Notes: a model not told the origin generated them from the letters alone. Positions 14,551 to 24,492 are shown, counted from the first letter of the stretch. The stretch is 64,000 nt of DNA from Actinokineospora auranticolor (GCF_002934265.1 NZ_PTIX01000034.1:1-64000), one strand, 5' to 3'. Made by a program: numbers and translations.

Positions 14551-16629
14551 GTGGACGACCGTGGATCCGCGGTGCACAACGCGGTCCCCGGCCAGGTGTC
14601 CGGGCAGGTGGTGCAGGCGGGCACCGTCGGCGCGATCAACTTCCACGCCGAGCAGGCCGACCTCGGCATCCCGTACCAGCTGCCGCCGGTGCCCGCGGTC
14701 TTCGCGGGCCGCGAGGCCGAGCTGGTCGAGCTCGACGCGCTGACCGCAGGCGGGACCGCGCTGGTCGTGCTGACCGGAATGGGCGGGGTCGGCAAGTCCA
14801 CGCTCGCCGCGGGCTGGGCGCGCTCGGCGCGCGACCGGTTCCCCGACGGCCAGCTGGTCGCCGAGCTGACCGACGCGACCGGCGGCCCGGTGTCGGCCGC
14901 CGACGCGCAGGAGTGGTTCCTGCTGTCGCTGTCGGTGCCCGCCGAGAAGATCCCCGTCGAGCCCGCCCGCCGCGCCGCCCTGTTCCGCTCGGTGACCGCG
15001 GGCCTGCGGCTGCTGATCCTGCTGGACAACGCGCTCAGCGCCACCCAGGTCCGCGCGCTGCTGCCCACCGGCGCGGGCTCGGTGGTCCTGGTGACCAGCC
15101 GGTCGCGGCTCTCGGGCCTGGCCCTCGACGGCGCGCGCTGGTTGCCGGTCGAACCGCTGCCACCGGACGGGGCGCTGCGGCTGCTGGGTTCCGTGCTCGG
15201 CGTCGACCGGGTCTCCTCCGAGCCGGAAGCGGCCGAGGAGCTGACCCGGCTGTGCGGCGGGCTGCCGCTGGCACTGGCGGTGGTCGGCGCCCGCCTGGCC
15301 GCGCGCGGTCGTCGGACCCTGTCGCGGGAGGTGCGGGAGCTGCGCGACGAGCGGGTCCGCTTGCGCGGGCTGGAGCTGGACGCGGAGACCTCCGTCGCCG
15401 TGGTGCTCGACCACGCCCGCGACGAGTTGGACGGCGACGCGGTCGAGGTCTACCGGTGCTGCGCCTGGCACCCGGGCCGGGAGTTCACCGTACCCGCCGT
15501 CGCGGGCGCGCTGGGGTGGCAACCCGACCGGGTCGCCGACGCGCTGGACGACCTGGTGGAGGCCAACATGGTCGCGGAGCCGACCGAAGAGCGCTTCGCC
15601 CTGCACGACCTGATCCGCCTGCACGCCAGGCACACCGCGGCGGCCGACCGCGAGGAGCGGGGCATGGTCGAGTGGTACCTGGGCCGCGCGGTGGCCGCCG
15701 ACCTGGTGATCCACCCCCTGCGCGAACACCTGGGACCGGGCTACCTGCGACCGGGCGACCCCTTCCCCGACCGCGCGTCGGCGATGGCCTGGATGGGTGC
15801 CGAACGCGACAACCTGCGCGCCGCGGTCAACACCGCCGCCCGCCACCACTGGGACGAGCTGGTGTGGCAGCTGTGCGAGGCGCAGTGGGGCCACTTCCTG
15901 CACACCCGCCGCTACGGCGAGTGGATCGACATGCAGCTCAAGGGAATCGCCGCCGCACACCGCCTCGGCGAACGCCTCGCCGAGGCCAGACTGCACACCC
16001 AGGCCGGTTTCGCCTACGCCAAGACGGGTTCCTACGCGGAGGCGGAGGCGCACAGCCACGCGGTGGTGCGCCTGGCCGAGGCGACGGGCGACGGTCCGAC
16101 GGAGGCGACCGCGCTGTCCCAGCTGGGGCGGATCGCCCGGGAGACCGGGGATCTCGACGCGGCGGTCGGGTACTTCGAGCGCGCGCGGGCCGTGCACGAG
16201 CGGTTGGGGCGGGTCCGGGGCGTCGCACTGGCCCGCAGGCGCCTCGGCGAGTTGCACTCCCGGCTCGACCGGCCGGAGCGGGCCGTCGAGGAGCTGACCG
16301 CGGCGGCCGCGGCCATGGCCGAACTCGGCGACCAGGCGCAGTACGCGAAGGCGATGACACTGCTGGCCACCGTCCATTTGGGAGCAGGTGACACCGAGGA
16401 AGCCCGCCGCATCCTGGCGGAGTGCCTGACCTCGATCCAGGAACTCGAATCCCCGCAGTACGAAGCGGAGATCCTCGTCCACCACGGCGACGTGGCAGCG
16501 GCGGCGGAGGATCCGACCACCGCCGCCGCTTCCTGGGCACGCGCCGCGCACCTCTACGAACAGCTCCAAGACCCGCGAGTCGACGAGGTGCGCGCACGGC
16601 TCACTCGAATGCCCAAATCAGACACATAA
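14551..16629 (+). CDS. STAND ATPase: NB-ARC plus TPR protein
   Basis: A 692-residue protein. A short N-terminal region with VSGQVVQAGTVGAINFH is typical of actinobacterial STAND proteins. It is followed by an NB-ARC ATPase (about 35-330; Walker A GMGGVGKSTLA, Walker B LLILLDNA, GLPLAL motif), a winged-helix segment ending HDLIRLHARH, and C-terminal TPR helices (about 440-680). Such proteins act as nucleotide switches that bind a partner or ligand through the TPR part. No DNA-binding domain is seen. The GTG at 14551 follows a GGGGGTGG stretch. Its 3' end overlaps the convergent 84-residue gene by 76 bases. Confidence 0.8.
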   Translation: MDDRGSAVHNAVPGQVSGQVVQAGTVGAINFHAEQADLGIPYQLPPVPAVFAGREAELVELDALTAGGTALVVLTGMGGVGKSTLAAGWARSARDRFPDGQLVAELTDATGGPVSAADAQEWFLLSLSVPAEKIPVEPARRAALFRSVTAGLRLLILLDNALSATQVRALLPTGAGSVVLVTSRSRLSGLALDGARWLPVEPLPPDGALRLLGSVLGVDRVSSEPEAAEELTRLCGGLPLALAVVGARLAARGRRTLSREVRELRDERVRLRGLELDAETSVAVVLDHARDELDGDAVEVYRCCAWHPGREFTVPAVAGALGWQPDRVADALDDLVEANMVAEPTEERFALHDLIRLHARHTAAADREERGMVEWYLGRAVAADLVIHPLREHLGPGYLRPGDPFPDRASAMAWMGAERDNLRAAVNTAARHHWDELVWQLCEAQWGHFLHTRRYGEWIDMQLKGIAAAHRLGERLAEARLHTQAGFAYAKTGSYAEAEAHSHAVVRLAEATGDGPTEATALSQLGRIARETGDLDAAVGYFERARAVHERLGRVRGVALARRRLGELHSRLDRPERAVEELTAAAAAMAELGDQAQYAKAMTLLATVHLGAGDTEEARRILAECLTSIQELESPQYEAEILVHHGDVAAAAEDPTTAAASWARAAHLYEQLQDPRVDEVRARLTRMPKSDT

Positions 16630-16808
16630 GCCGCGACGGCCTGGCGGATCGCGTCCTCGCCCGCGCCGACCAGGACATCGGCGATGCCGCGCCATTCGGC
16701 CGCGGCCCAGGTGCGGACGACCAAGGCGTCACCCACACCCAGGGCCGATGTGGACCACCGGGCGATGTGCACCCCTTCCGCGAGGCGGGTCAACGTGATC
16801 ACGGTCAT
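16554..16808 (-). CDS. 84-residue protein coupled to the GT-B-like gene
   Basis: The ATG at 16808 shares its A with the stop of the upstream gene (TGATG), implying translational coupling. The product has LARLAEGV-like N-terminal text (TLTRLAEGVHIARWS), a VGDALVVRTWAAAEWRGIAD core and a probable helix ending near AYVSDLGI; the last 15 residues are low in family-like character. No known domain is recognised. It may be an accessory subunit of the GT-B-like protein. The overlap with the convergent STAND gene lowers confidence in its exact end. Confidence 0.55.
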   Translation of the reverse strand: MTVITLTRLAEGVHIARWSTSALGVGDALVVRTWAAAEWRGIADVLVGAGEDAIRQAVAAYVSDLGIRVSRARTSSTRGSWSCS

Positions 16809-18010
16809 CACGACACCCTGGGGGACAACGGGATCGGCGTGGCCGCGGGCCAAGCGGGCTCCGGCAGGTCGAGCAACCGGTAGAGCACCTTGCGGAACCG
16901 CGCGTGCGCTCCACCGGGCACACCGGAAACCGTGCGCACCACACGGGAGGCGGCCACCGGCGGCACGTGCGCGAGCTGGTCGCGCAGGGACCGGTCGAGG
17001 TCGAGCAGCGGCACCGCGCGGCGCAGCGCGGCGGCCGGGCTTTCGGGCCGCAGGTGCCCCTCGGGCCAGGTGGCCAGGCACACCCGCTTGCCGAGCGCGG
17101 CGGCGTAGGTCGTGGTCGAGCCGTGGTCGCCAACCACCGCGTCGGCGGCGACGGTGGCGGCTTGCCAGCCGCGCTCCGGGGGTACGACCAGCAGCCCGCC
17201 TGCGACCGCCCCGGCCAACCAGGAACGGATCTGCCATTCGCCGTGCACCGCCCAGATGTTGGGATGCAATACGGTGGCCACCTTTGTCCCGGTACCGGAA
17301 AGCTCGGCGAGCAAACGATCGTAGAGGGTCGGACACCGCCCGAACAGCGAATTGGGCGACCAGGTCGAACTGACCAACACCAACTCTTCCCCGGACTCGA
17401 CACCGAGCGCCGAGCGATATCGGTCGCGGAACTCCACACCGGCGCGCAGGCTGTCGAAACACACATCTCCTGACAAAAACGAGACACCCACAGCCTCTGG
17501 GCATCTACGCCGCAACAATCCCATCTCGGCCACTGTGGGAATGGCCAACGCGGCAGGCAGCAAACGGCCGCGATAGGTCAGCAACTCCCGGTCGACCCCG
17601 GTCGTCTCCCGACTCACCTGCCCACCCTTCCTGCTGTGCCGACGCGACTTGACCGCCCCGACGCCGTGCGGGAGCAGGAGCAGCTTCCCGTGCACCTGCG
17701 CGATCCCCCGGTGGCTGGCGCCGAGCACCGCGTCCCACTCGTGCCGCACCGCTTGCCCCCACGGCACGACCAGTCCCCCGAGCCCCGCGACGAACCGGTC
17801 CACCCCGTGCCACGTGGTGTCGTCCTCGCGCGGGACGGTGAACACGACCTGCACGCGGTGGTCGCCGTCGAGCACCGGGAGCAGGTCGAGCAACCGGTTC
17901 CCGGCGGTCATCGTCGGGACCATCACCAACACCCGGCGGGCGCCGCACCGGGTAATCCGCCGCTCGGCCCCCAAACCCATCGGGCCGCGAATCCAACTCT
18001 GCGTTGCCAT
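16808..18010 (-). CDS. GT-B-like/CDP-glycerol-transferase-like protein of unknown role
   Basis: A 400-residue protein with a Rossmann-like N-terminal half (RRVLVMVPTMTAGNRLLDLL, VVFTVPRE, VVPWGQAVRHEWD) and a C-terminal half in which VVGDHGSTTTYAAALGKRV resembles the nucleotide-sugar or CDP-alcohol binding loop of GT-B and TagB/TagF-type enzymes. It is a frequent actinobacterial type without known function. GGAGG lies five bases before the ATG at 18010. It forms an operon with the 84-residue gene and diverges from the AfsR-like gene. Confidence 0.6.
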   Translation of the reverse strand: MATQSWIRGPMGLGAERRITRCGARRVLVMVPTMTAGNRLLDLLPVLDGDHRVQVVFTVPREDDTTWHGVDRFVAGLGGLVVPWGQAVRHEWDAVLGASHRGIAQVHGKLLLLPHGVGAVKSRRHSRKGGQVSRETTGVDRELLTYRGRLLPAALAIPTVAEMGLLRRRCPEAVGVSFLSGDVCFDSLRAGVEFRDRYRSALGVESGEELVLVSSTWSPNSLFGRCPTLYDRLLAELSGTGTKVATVLHPNIWAVHGEWQIRSWLAGAVAGGLLVVPPERGWQAATVAADAVVGDHGSTTTYAAALGKRVCLATWPEGHLRPESPAAALRRAVPLLDLDRSLRDQLAHVPPVAASRVVRTVSGVPGGAHARFRKVLYRLLDLPEPAWPAATPIPLSPRVS

Positions 18011-18305
18011 TGTCGCCTCCGCACTTTGTTATGCCGCAGACCGGCGCTAACCAGCGTCCTGAGCCGAACTCTCGTTTCCTGCACCACACCTGCGTCAAAA
18101 GGCTGACAACGCGGAACCAACGGCGTAGGCCGAACGTGGGAAGCGCGCTCGAACCACCCGGATTTCGTTCGTCCAAGCGGCTGACTTTCACTTGCCTTTC
18201 AGTGTGTGCGCCAAGACACAGTCACTACACTTCCTCCCGGCGCCCAGCGCATTTCGCTGCTCCAAACCAACGGTGTCCGGGGGGACCGGTCGAGAGGTGA
18301 AGCTG

Positions 18306-21278
18306 GTGGAAGCGGCATTCGGCATCCTCGGCCCCACCGCCCTACGCCTGGACGGAGTCCTCGAGGCGAGGTGGAGCTACCCCAAACCCCGGGCGCTGCT
18401 GACCACGATGCTGCTGCACCCCAACCGCAAGGTGCCCGTGGCCACCCTGCTGGACTGGATCTGGGGCGACGACGACCGCCCCCGCAAACCGGACGGTGCC
18501 CTGCACAAGTACGCCACCCAGATCCGCACCCGCCTCGAACGGCTGCCGATCCACGCCCACTTGCAGGCCAAGTCAGGCGCGTACCTGCTGGACACCACGC
18601 GGGGGGCAATCGACTACTTCCAGTTCCGCGACCTGTCGACCGCCGCTCAACGATCCCGCGAAAGCGATCCAGCCGAGGCCATCCGCCTCGCCGAGGCCGC
18701 GCTGGCCCTGGTCCGCGGCAGGCCCTTGGAGGACCTGCACTCCCGCAAAGCCGACGCCTGGCGCACAGCCTTCGAGCGCAACGAACTCACCCCGACCCAC
18801 GCGGCTCGGCTCGGCGCCTTGGTCGAACTCGGTCGGGCGGGCGAGACCCTCCCCCTCCTCGACGACCTCCAGTCCGACAGTCCGGACAACCTGACCTTCC
18901 ACAAACTCCGCCTCACCGCCCTACAAGCCCTCAACCGGAACGAGGAGGCCGCTGAGTACTACCTCGACCTCCACCGCGCGCTCCGGCAGGCGGGTGAGCA
19001 CCAAGCAGCCGACCACCTGCGGCAGCACCAGAACAGCCTCATCGCGAAGGAAAGCGGTACCGCCGCTGTCGCGTACGGAGCGACCGGTTTCCCGATCCGG
19101 CAGCTCCGGCACGGCATCCGCGACTTCATCGGCCGCGCACAGGAGCTGGCGGCACTCGATGCCGCCGCCTTCGACCACGACGGCAACCCGATACCCGGCG
19201 TGGTCGTGCTGGAAGGTATGGGCGGCGTGGGGAAGACAACCCTGGCGGTCCACTGGGGACGCCGATGGCGCGCGCGGTTCCCGGACGGTGACCTGTTCGT
19301 CGACCTCAACGGCTTCGCCGCGGACTCGGAGCCCGCACTGACCCACGCGTCCGTTGTGGACGAACTCCTCGCGGGTCTCGGCGAGGAGCCGGTCCTCTCG
19401 GCCACACCGCGTTCCCGCGAGGTGGCCCTGCGGCGAACGCTCGCGAACCGCCGCACATTGGTGGTACTCGACAACGCACGCAACTCCGAACACGTCCAGC
19501 GACTGCTGCCCCTGCTGGCGGACGGCTTGGTCGTGGTGACCAGCAGGCAGACGTTGACCACGCTGTGCGCCTCTTACGGCGCCAAGAGGATCACCATCAA
19601 CCCGATGTCCACGGCGGAGTGTTCGCGACTGTTGGCAGTGCACCTCGGCAGCGAGACACGGATGTACGGCGACCTGTGCGAGGAGCTTGTGCGCTTCTGT
19701 GGCGGCCTGCCCCTGGTCCTCACCGTTGCCGCGCACCACATCGCAGACTACCGCCATCTGCGCTCCAGCACACAACGCGATCCCGCGCGGATCCTGCTCG
19801 AACTCGGACTCACCGCCGACGGCGACCTCTCGCCCCAGACCGCCTTCTCCGCGACCTGCCGCAGGTTGCCACAAGGTCCACAACGACTGTTCCGCTTGCT
19901 CGGCTTGCACCCCGGACGCGAGTTCGCGATCGCCGCGGCGGCGTCCTGTTCCGGTCGCCCCGAGGTCGAAACCCGCGACCACCTCTCCGCTCTGGTCGGC
20001 GCCCACCTGCTCGAACGCACCGAAGCACCCGACCGCTACCGCCTGCACGACCTGCTCAAGGAATGCGCCCACACCCTCGCGCACACCGATGAGTCCCCGC
20101 CCGACCGCCGAGCCGCTGAACGTCGCGTGCTCAGCTTCTACCTGACCTCCGCCACCGCCGCCCACGAAACCCTGTACCCCGACCACGCGACGGGACCGCC
20201 GCTGGACCCGGCACCACAGATCTCCCCCGTGGGGTTCACCGAACCGCACACCGCCCGGGCATGGTTCCGCGACGAGCACACGAACCTGACGTCGGCCATC
20301 GCCCTCGCGGTCAAAACGGCCAACCACGACTACGCCTGGCGACTGCCCCACGCGGTGCGCACGTACCTCGAGCGACACGGCTACAGCGAGGACGCCAGGG
20401 CCGCCCTCGAGACAGCGGTCGCCGCGGCACGTGCGGGTGGGGACCACGAGGCGGAGGCGTCGTCGGCCAATGACCTGGGCCTGACCTACATGGCCCGTGG
20501 GCAGTTCACCGACGCGCGTCACTGCCTGCACCGTGCGCTCGAGTACGCGGACCGAGCGGAAGATCACCGCGCCCGCGGTGTGATCCACTTCCAGTTGGGC
20601 CGGTTGGCACTGTTGCTCGGCTCGCCCGCAGAGGCTGTCCCCCTCCTGCGGCGGAGCCTGGACCTCGCTCGTGCGAGCGGCAACACCGAGGCCAAGCGCT
20701 GGACGCACCAACAACTCGGCGTGGCGCTGTGCGCGACGGGGAGGTTGGACGAAGCGCTGCTCCACCTCCGCGAGGCGCAGCACCACGCCTTGGAGGCACG
20801 GGACGAATCGGCCCAGGCGCGGGTTCTCGCGGGTATCGGCGCGGTCTGGGCCGTTCGAGGCGAGCACAACGACGCGGTCGCCTACACCACCACCGCGCTG
20901 CGGACCGCCGAATCGGCCCACGACGCACCCGCGATCGTGGAGATCCGGCTGGCCCTGTCCGAGGTCGAGCGCGCGCGGGGCGCGGCGCGCCACGCGGAAC
21001 AGCACGCGCGGCAGGCCATCGCGCTGGCGGGACAGATCCGGCACGCCCCCTTGCTCGCGCGGTGTCTCGAGGCCCTCGGGGACGCTGTCGCCGACCTGGA
21101 CAGACCGAATGAGGCGAGAACGGCCTGGTCGGAGGCGTCCGCGCTGTACAAGTCCATGAGCGATCCGGCGCGGCGGCAGGCCGTTAACACCAAACTCTCG
21201 ACGCTACCCTCCGAACTCAATACCACCACAAGAGGGACGCCGATCGAGTGGCCGGAGCGCACTCAACCACTGAAGTGA
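18306..21278 (+). CDS. AfsR/SARP-family regulator (BTAD, NB-ARC, TPR)
   Basis: A 990-residue regulator. N-terminal winged-helix plus bacterial transcriptional activation domain (FGILGPTAL, then LLDWIWGDDDRP, DLSTAAQRS; about 1-235), NB-ARC ATPase (about 265-560; Walker A GMGGVGKTTLA, Walker B TLVVLDNAR, GLPLVL), then a long TPR array (about 690-960). Such AfsR/SARP proteins activate antibiotic or developmental genes. The GTG at 18306 is chosen because GAGAGG lies eight bases upstream; GTG 18297 overlaps that site. It is followed 229 bases later by a 59-residue membrane peptide and an XRE regulator. Confidence 0.88.
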   Translation: MEAAFGILGPTALRLDGVLEARWSYPKPRALLTTMLLHPNRKVPVATLLDWIWGDDDRPRKPDGALHKYATQIRTRLERLPIHAHLQAKSGAYLLDTTRGAIDYFQFRDLSTAAQRSRESDPAEAIRLAEAALALVRGRPLEDLHSRKADAWRTAFERNELTPTHAARLGALVELGRAGETLPLLDDLQSDSPDNLTFHKLRLTALQALNRNEEAAEYYLDLHRALRQAGEHQAADHLRQHQNSLIAKESGTAAVAYGATGFPIRQLRHGIRDFIGRAQELAALDAAAFDHDGNPIPGVVVLEGMGGVGKTTLAVHWGRRWRARFPDGDLFVDLNGFAADSEPALTHASVVDELLAGLGEEPVLSATPRSREVALRRTLANRRTLVVLDNARNSEHVQRLLPLLADGLVVVTSRQTLTTLCASYGAKRITINPMSTAECSRLLAVHLGSETRMYGDLCEELVRFCGGLPLVLTVAAHHIADYRHLRSSTQRDPARILLELGLTADGDLSPQTAFSATCRRLPQGPQRLFRLLGLHPGREFAIAAAASCSGRPEVETRDHLSALVGAHLLERTEAPDRYRLHDLLKECAHTLAHTDESPPDRRAAERRVLSFYLTSATAAHETLYPDHATGPPLDPAPQISPVGFTEPHTARAWFRDEHTNLTSAIALAVKTANHDYAWRLPHAVRTYLERHGYSEDARAALETAVAAARAGGDHEAEASSANDLGLTYMARGQFTDARHCLHRALEYADRAEDHRARGVIHFQLGRLALLLGSPAEAVPLLRRSLDLARASGNTEAKRWTHQQLGVALCATGRLDEALLHLREAQHHALEARDESAQARVLAGIGAVWAVRGEHNDAVAYTTTALRTAESAHDAPAIVEIRLALSEVERARGAARHAEQHARQAIALAGQIRHAPLLARCLEALGDAVADLDRPNEARTAWSEASALYKSMSDPARRQAVNTKLSTLPSELNTTTRGTPIEWPERTQPLK

Positions 21279-21507
21279 TGCCGCCAATCCCGCGACAATC
21301 CGCCACACACTTCACTCGATCGAGATATTATCTTTCTACAATCGGCGATTTATTCGCTTTTCGTCGCTGATCAACAGCACTATACGAGCAATTCTCACAC
21401 CTAGTAGTGCACCAAAAACCGCCTACAGCATAACCATGGGTTGACTCACCCCATCGAGGGCGGCACCATAGCCCGCGTCACCGGCGCGTCTATGCGACGC
21501 CCGGAGG
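21279..21507. other. AT-rich gene-free gap after the AfsR-like gene
   Basis: This 229-base gap is visibly richer in A and T than its surroundings, with TTATCTTTCTAC and a run of short AT blocks. No reading frame is supported. It may hold the promoter of the small peptide gene. Confidence 0.4.
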
Positions 21508-21687
21508 ATGGACAACCCCGGTCGCGACGCGTTCGCACTGTCTGAGAAGGCGGATTTCTTGTACCGAAAACTGGGTGGCGCGACTTTGTTCGCGGCCCTG
21601 ATCCTCGCGTTCGCTGTGGTGACGTGCACCTTCACCGCCAAGGAACAGCCCGTCCCCACCTCGGTCGCCTGGTGGAGCCACTTCTGA
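21508..21687 (+). CDS. 59-residue single-span membrane peptide
   Basis: The frame reads from ATG 21508 to TGA 21685-21687. A charged N-terminus (MDNPGRDAF...ADFLYRKLG) is followed by one hydrophobic span (ATLFAALILAFAVVTCTFTA) and a short tail ending AWWSHF. GGAGG touches the ATG directly; a TTG at 21559 with AGAAGG eight bases upstream would give a 42-residue form starting LYRKLGG. It sits between an AfsR-type regulator and an XRE regulator, so a signalling or developmental role is possible but unproved. Confidence 0.5.
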   Translation: MDNPGRDAFALSEKADFLYRKLGGATLFAALILAFAVVTCTFTAKEQPVPTSVAWWSHF

Positions 21688-21713
21688 GTCGACGGCAGTC
21701 CGCTGAGGACGGC

Positions 21714-22217
21714 TCAGGGCTGGTCGAGTTCCCGCGCGGCGGAACGACCGGTGATCCGGTTGAAGAGGTCCGCCTGGGAAAGTCCACAGAACATCGCGAG
21801 TTCGGCCACGAGCTTCGGTTCCAGTTGCACCACCGGTGAATCCGGATCCCGCGTCAACTGGGTACGCGCCCAACGGCGCATTGGTTCCAAGGCGGGGTCG
21901 CGATCCCGGACGACCGCGCGGAGGTCGACCGCGCACACCATGTGATGCGGGTCGGCCTCCGCCAACCGAATGGCGGTCTCGAGGACGTACGGGGCGTTCA
22001 AACCCAGCGCTTCGCAGATGGCGACGAACCGGCCGATGGAGCACTGCCTGATCGCGAGTTCGTAGGTGGCCACCGTTTGCGCGTGCACCCCGGTCTCCAG
22101 CTTCGCGACCAATTGTTGTCTGGACCACCCCAGGTTTTCCCTCGCGGTCCTGAGCTGGTGCCCGATCGCGCGCAGCAACTCGGGCTTGGTCAGCACTCGT
22201 TCCGGGCGGTCGCTCAT
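21714..22217 (-). CDS. XRE-family transcriptional regulator
   Basis: A 167-residue protein with an N-terminal helix-turn-helix of XRE type (LLRAIGHQLRTARENLGWSR, QQLVAKLETGVHAQTVATYE) and a helical C-terminal domain (LRRW-type helix APMRRWARTQL and a final FCGLSQADLFNRI). It looks like the actinobacterial XRE regulators that carry a conserved alpha-helical tail of unknown ligand. GGAGGGGG precedes the ATG at 22217 by five bases. It is convergent with the 59-residue peptide gene, 26 bases apart. Confidence 0.78.
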   Translation of the reverse strand: MSDRPERVLTKPELLRAIGHQLRTARENLGWSRQQLVAKLETGVHAQTVATYELAIRQCSIGRFVAICEALGLNAPYVLETAIRLAEADPHHMVCAVDLRAVVRDRDPALEPMRRWARTQLTRDPDSPVVQLEPKLVAELAMFCGLSQADLFNRITGRSAARELDQP

Positions 22218-22809
22218 CGTGCCCCCTCCGAGTTCGCCGTCCGCGCGCACCGACCGCTCGTCGAGGCTCCTGGGGACAGGCCGACCCGGTCCTGCCGGCA
22301 CATCTCGCCCTCCCCCGCATCGGTGTCGCGGTTGTCCGCGTTACGCGACACCGCACGAGCGTGCGCACGCGCGCGGAAACAACCGCCAACGAAATGTGCG
22401 CGGCGGCTGCTCGATCGCGCTAATGCCAACTGATACTCCCACAAACTCGCTCACTCGCGTACCCCATCCGAGCGGAACAACCCAACCCGGCCGGGCGTAC
22501 CTGACAGGACGGGGAATGTCCGACCGGATAGCCTCGACCAGCCCACCGACCAATGCCGGAATTGGCTCAACCGAACGGCCCGACTGTTCTCAAGCGACAG
22601 TTGGACCGGTCCACAAGAACCGATGCGACACGTCGCTCGGTCGGTGATCCCGGTCTCATCAACCAATAGTTGCCGGGTATCACCCAGTGTTGTCGAACCA
22701 GCGAGCCAGCTCACCGATTTCATCCACAAAGGACGAAACAACGCCGCTGGTGCACCCGTTGGGGATGAGGTGGTTTCCGGGTCGTCCGCCCGGGTGATTG
22801 ACTGGCCCC
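22218..22809. other. Gene-free stretch of about 590 bases
   Basis: No reading frame with protein-like character, repeat or terminator hairpin was found on either strand. It separates the divergent XRE and flavoprotein genes and should contain both promoters. Confidence 0.4.
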
Positions 22810-24492
22810 ATGACGACGACCGAGGGGCCTCGGGTGGCGCGGCCTTCGATCCTGACCGTGGACGACGACCCCAGCGTGTCGCGGGCCATCGCCCGGGACC
22901 TGCGGCGGAAGTACGGGGAGCAGTACCGGGTGGTGCGGGCCGAGTCCGGGGCTCAGGCGTTGGAGGCGTTGCGGGAGATCAAGCTCCGGGGTGAGGACGT
23001 CGCCGCCTTGTTGGCGGACTACCGGATGCCGAGGATGAGCGGCATCGAGTTCCTGGAGCAGGCCATGGACCTGTTCCCCGCCGCGCGCCGGGTGCTGCTC
23101 ACCGCCTACGCCGACACCGACGCGGCGATCCAGGCGATCAACGTCGTCGACCTCGACCACTACCTGCTCAAGCCGTGGGATCCGCCGGAGGAGAAGTTCT
23201 ACCCGGTGCTGGACGACCTGCTGACCTCCTGGTCCGCCGCCGACCGCGGGCCCGTCCGGCAGATCCGGGTCGTCGGTCACCGGTGGTCCGCCAGGTCGTA
23301 CGCTGTACGGGACTTTCTCGCCCGCAACTCCGTCCCCTACCGCTGGCACGCGCTCGGCGAGGACCCGGAGGGCGACCGCCTGCTCACCGCGGCGGGCGAG
23401 GACGGCACGCGGCTCCCCGTGGTCGTCACCGAGGAAGGCGACGCGCTGGTCGAGCCGTCCGACGGCGAGCTGGCCGCGCGGGTCGGGCTGTCGACCACCC
23501 CCTCCACCGACTTCTACGACCTCATCGTCGTCGGCGGCGGACCCGCGGGCCTCGGCGCCGCGGTCTACGGCGGGTCCGAGGGCCTGCGCACGGTGCTCGT
23601 CGAGCGCATGGCGACCGGCGGCCAGGCCGGGACCAGCAGCCGCATCGAGAACTACCTCGGCTTCCCCGACGGCGTCTCCGGCGAGCAGCTCACCGAGCGG
23701 GCGCGCAGGCAGGCGGCCAAGTTCGCGGTCGAGATGCTGACCACGCGCCAGGTCGTCGGGCTGGAACCGCGCGGATCGGCCCGGGTCGTCCGGTTCGCCG
23801 ACGGCACCGAGCTCGCCGCGCACACCGTCATCCTGGCCACCGGCGTCTCCTACCGCCTCCTCGACGCCCCCGGCCTGCCCGACCTCACCGGCCGCGGCGT
23901 CTTCTACGGCGCCGCCACCACCGAGGGCCCGAGCTGCGTCGGCCAGGACGTCTACATCGTCGGCGGCGCCAACTCCGCCGGTCAGGCCGCGATGTACTTC
24001 GCCAGGCACGCCCGCCGCGTCGTCATGCTGGTGCGCGGCGACTCCCTCGACCGGTCCATGTCGCGCTACCTCATCGACCAGATCGAGGCCGTCGACGCGA
24101 TCGAGGTGCGCACCTGCGTCGAGGTCACCGGCGGCGACGGCACCGACCACCTCGAGACCATCACCATCCGCGACAACCGCACCGGGGCGTCCGAGGTCGT
24201 GCCCGCGTCGTGGCTGTTCGTGTTCATCGGCGCCGCGCCGCGCACCGACTGGCTCGACGGCACGCTTTCCCGCGACGGGCGGGGTTTCGTGCTCGCCGGA
24301 CCCGATCTGGTGATCGGGGGCCGCCGCCCCGCGGGGTATCCCGACCGCGACCCGTATCACCTGGAAACCTCCGTGCCCGGCGTCTTCGTCGCGGGCGACG
24401 TGCGGGCCGAGTCGGTCAAGCGCGTGGCGTCCGCGGTCGGCGAGGGCGCCATGGCAGTCAGCCTGGTCCACCGGTACCTGGAGAAGCTGTGA
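22810..24492 (+). CDS. Response-regulator/thioredoxin-reductase-like fusion
   Basis: A 560-residue fusion. Residues 10-130 form a receiver domain (TVDDDPSVS, LADYRMPRMSG with the phospho-acceptor Asp, TAY, KPW). A linker domain (about 155-225) looks like a glutaredoxin/thioredoxin-like fold. Residues 235-555 form an FAD/NAD(P) flavoprotein like thioredoxin reductase (VVGGGPAGLGAAVYG, TGGQAGTSSRIENYLGFPDG, VYIVGGANSAGQAA, GVFVAGDVR). The usual CxxC redox pair is missing: the expected site reads EGPSCVGQ. It overlaps the partner kinase gene by GTGA. No good ribosome site precedes ATG 22810, so leaderless translation is possible. Confidence 0.88.
   Translation: MTTTEGPRVARPSILTVDDDPSVSRAIARDLRRKYGEQYRVVRAESGAQALEALREIKLRGEDVAALLADYRMPRMSGIEFLEQAMDLFPAARRVLLTAYADTDAAIQAINVVDLDHYLLKPWDPPEEKFYPVLDDLLTSWSAADRGPVRQIRVVGHRWSARSYAVRDFLARNSVPYRWHALGEDPEGDRLLTAAGEDGTRLPVVVTEEGDALVEPSDGELAARVGLSTTPSTDFYDLIVVGGGPAGLGAAVYGGSEGLRTVLVERMATGGQAGTSSRIENYLGFPDGVSGEQLTERARRQAAKFAVEMLTTRQVVGLEPRGSARVVRFADGTELAAHTVILATGVSYRLLDAPGLPDLTGRGVFYGAATTEGPSCVGQDVYIVGGANSAGQAAMYFARHARRVVMLVRGDSLDRSMSRYLIDQIEAVDAIEVRTCVEVTGGDGTDHLETITIRDNRTGASEVVPASWLFVFIGAAPRTDWLDGTLSRDGRGFVLAGPDLVIGGRRPAGYPDRDPYHLETSVPGVFVAGDVRAESVKRVASAVGEGAMAVSLVHRYLEKL

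Noticed and set aside
14551..16629. STAND protein as an anti-phage Avs-type system
   Set aside because: No N-terminal nuclease, protease or membrane effector domain is present; regulator-type architecture fits better.
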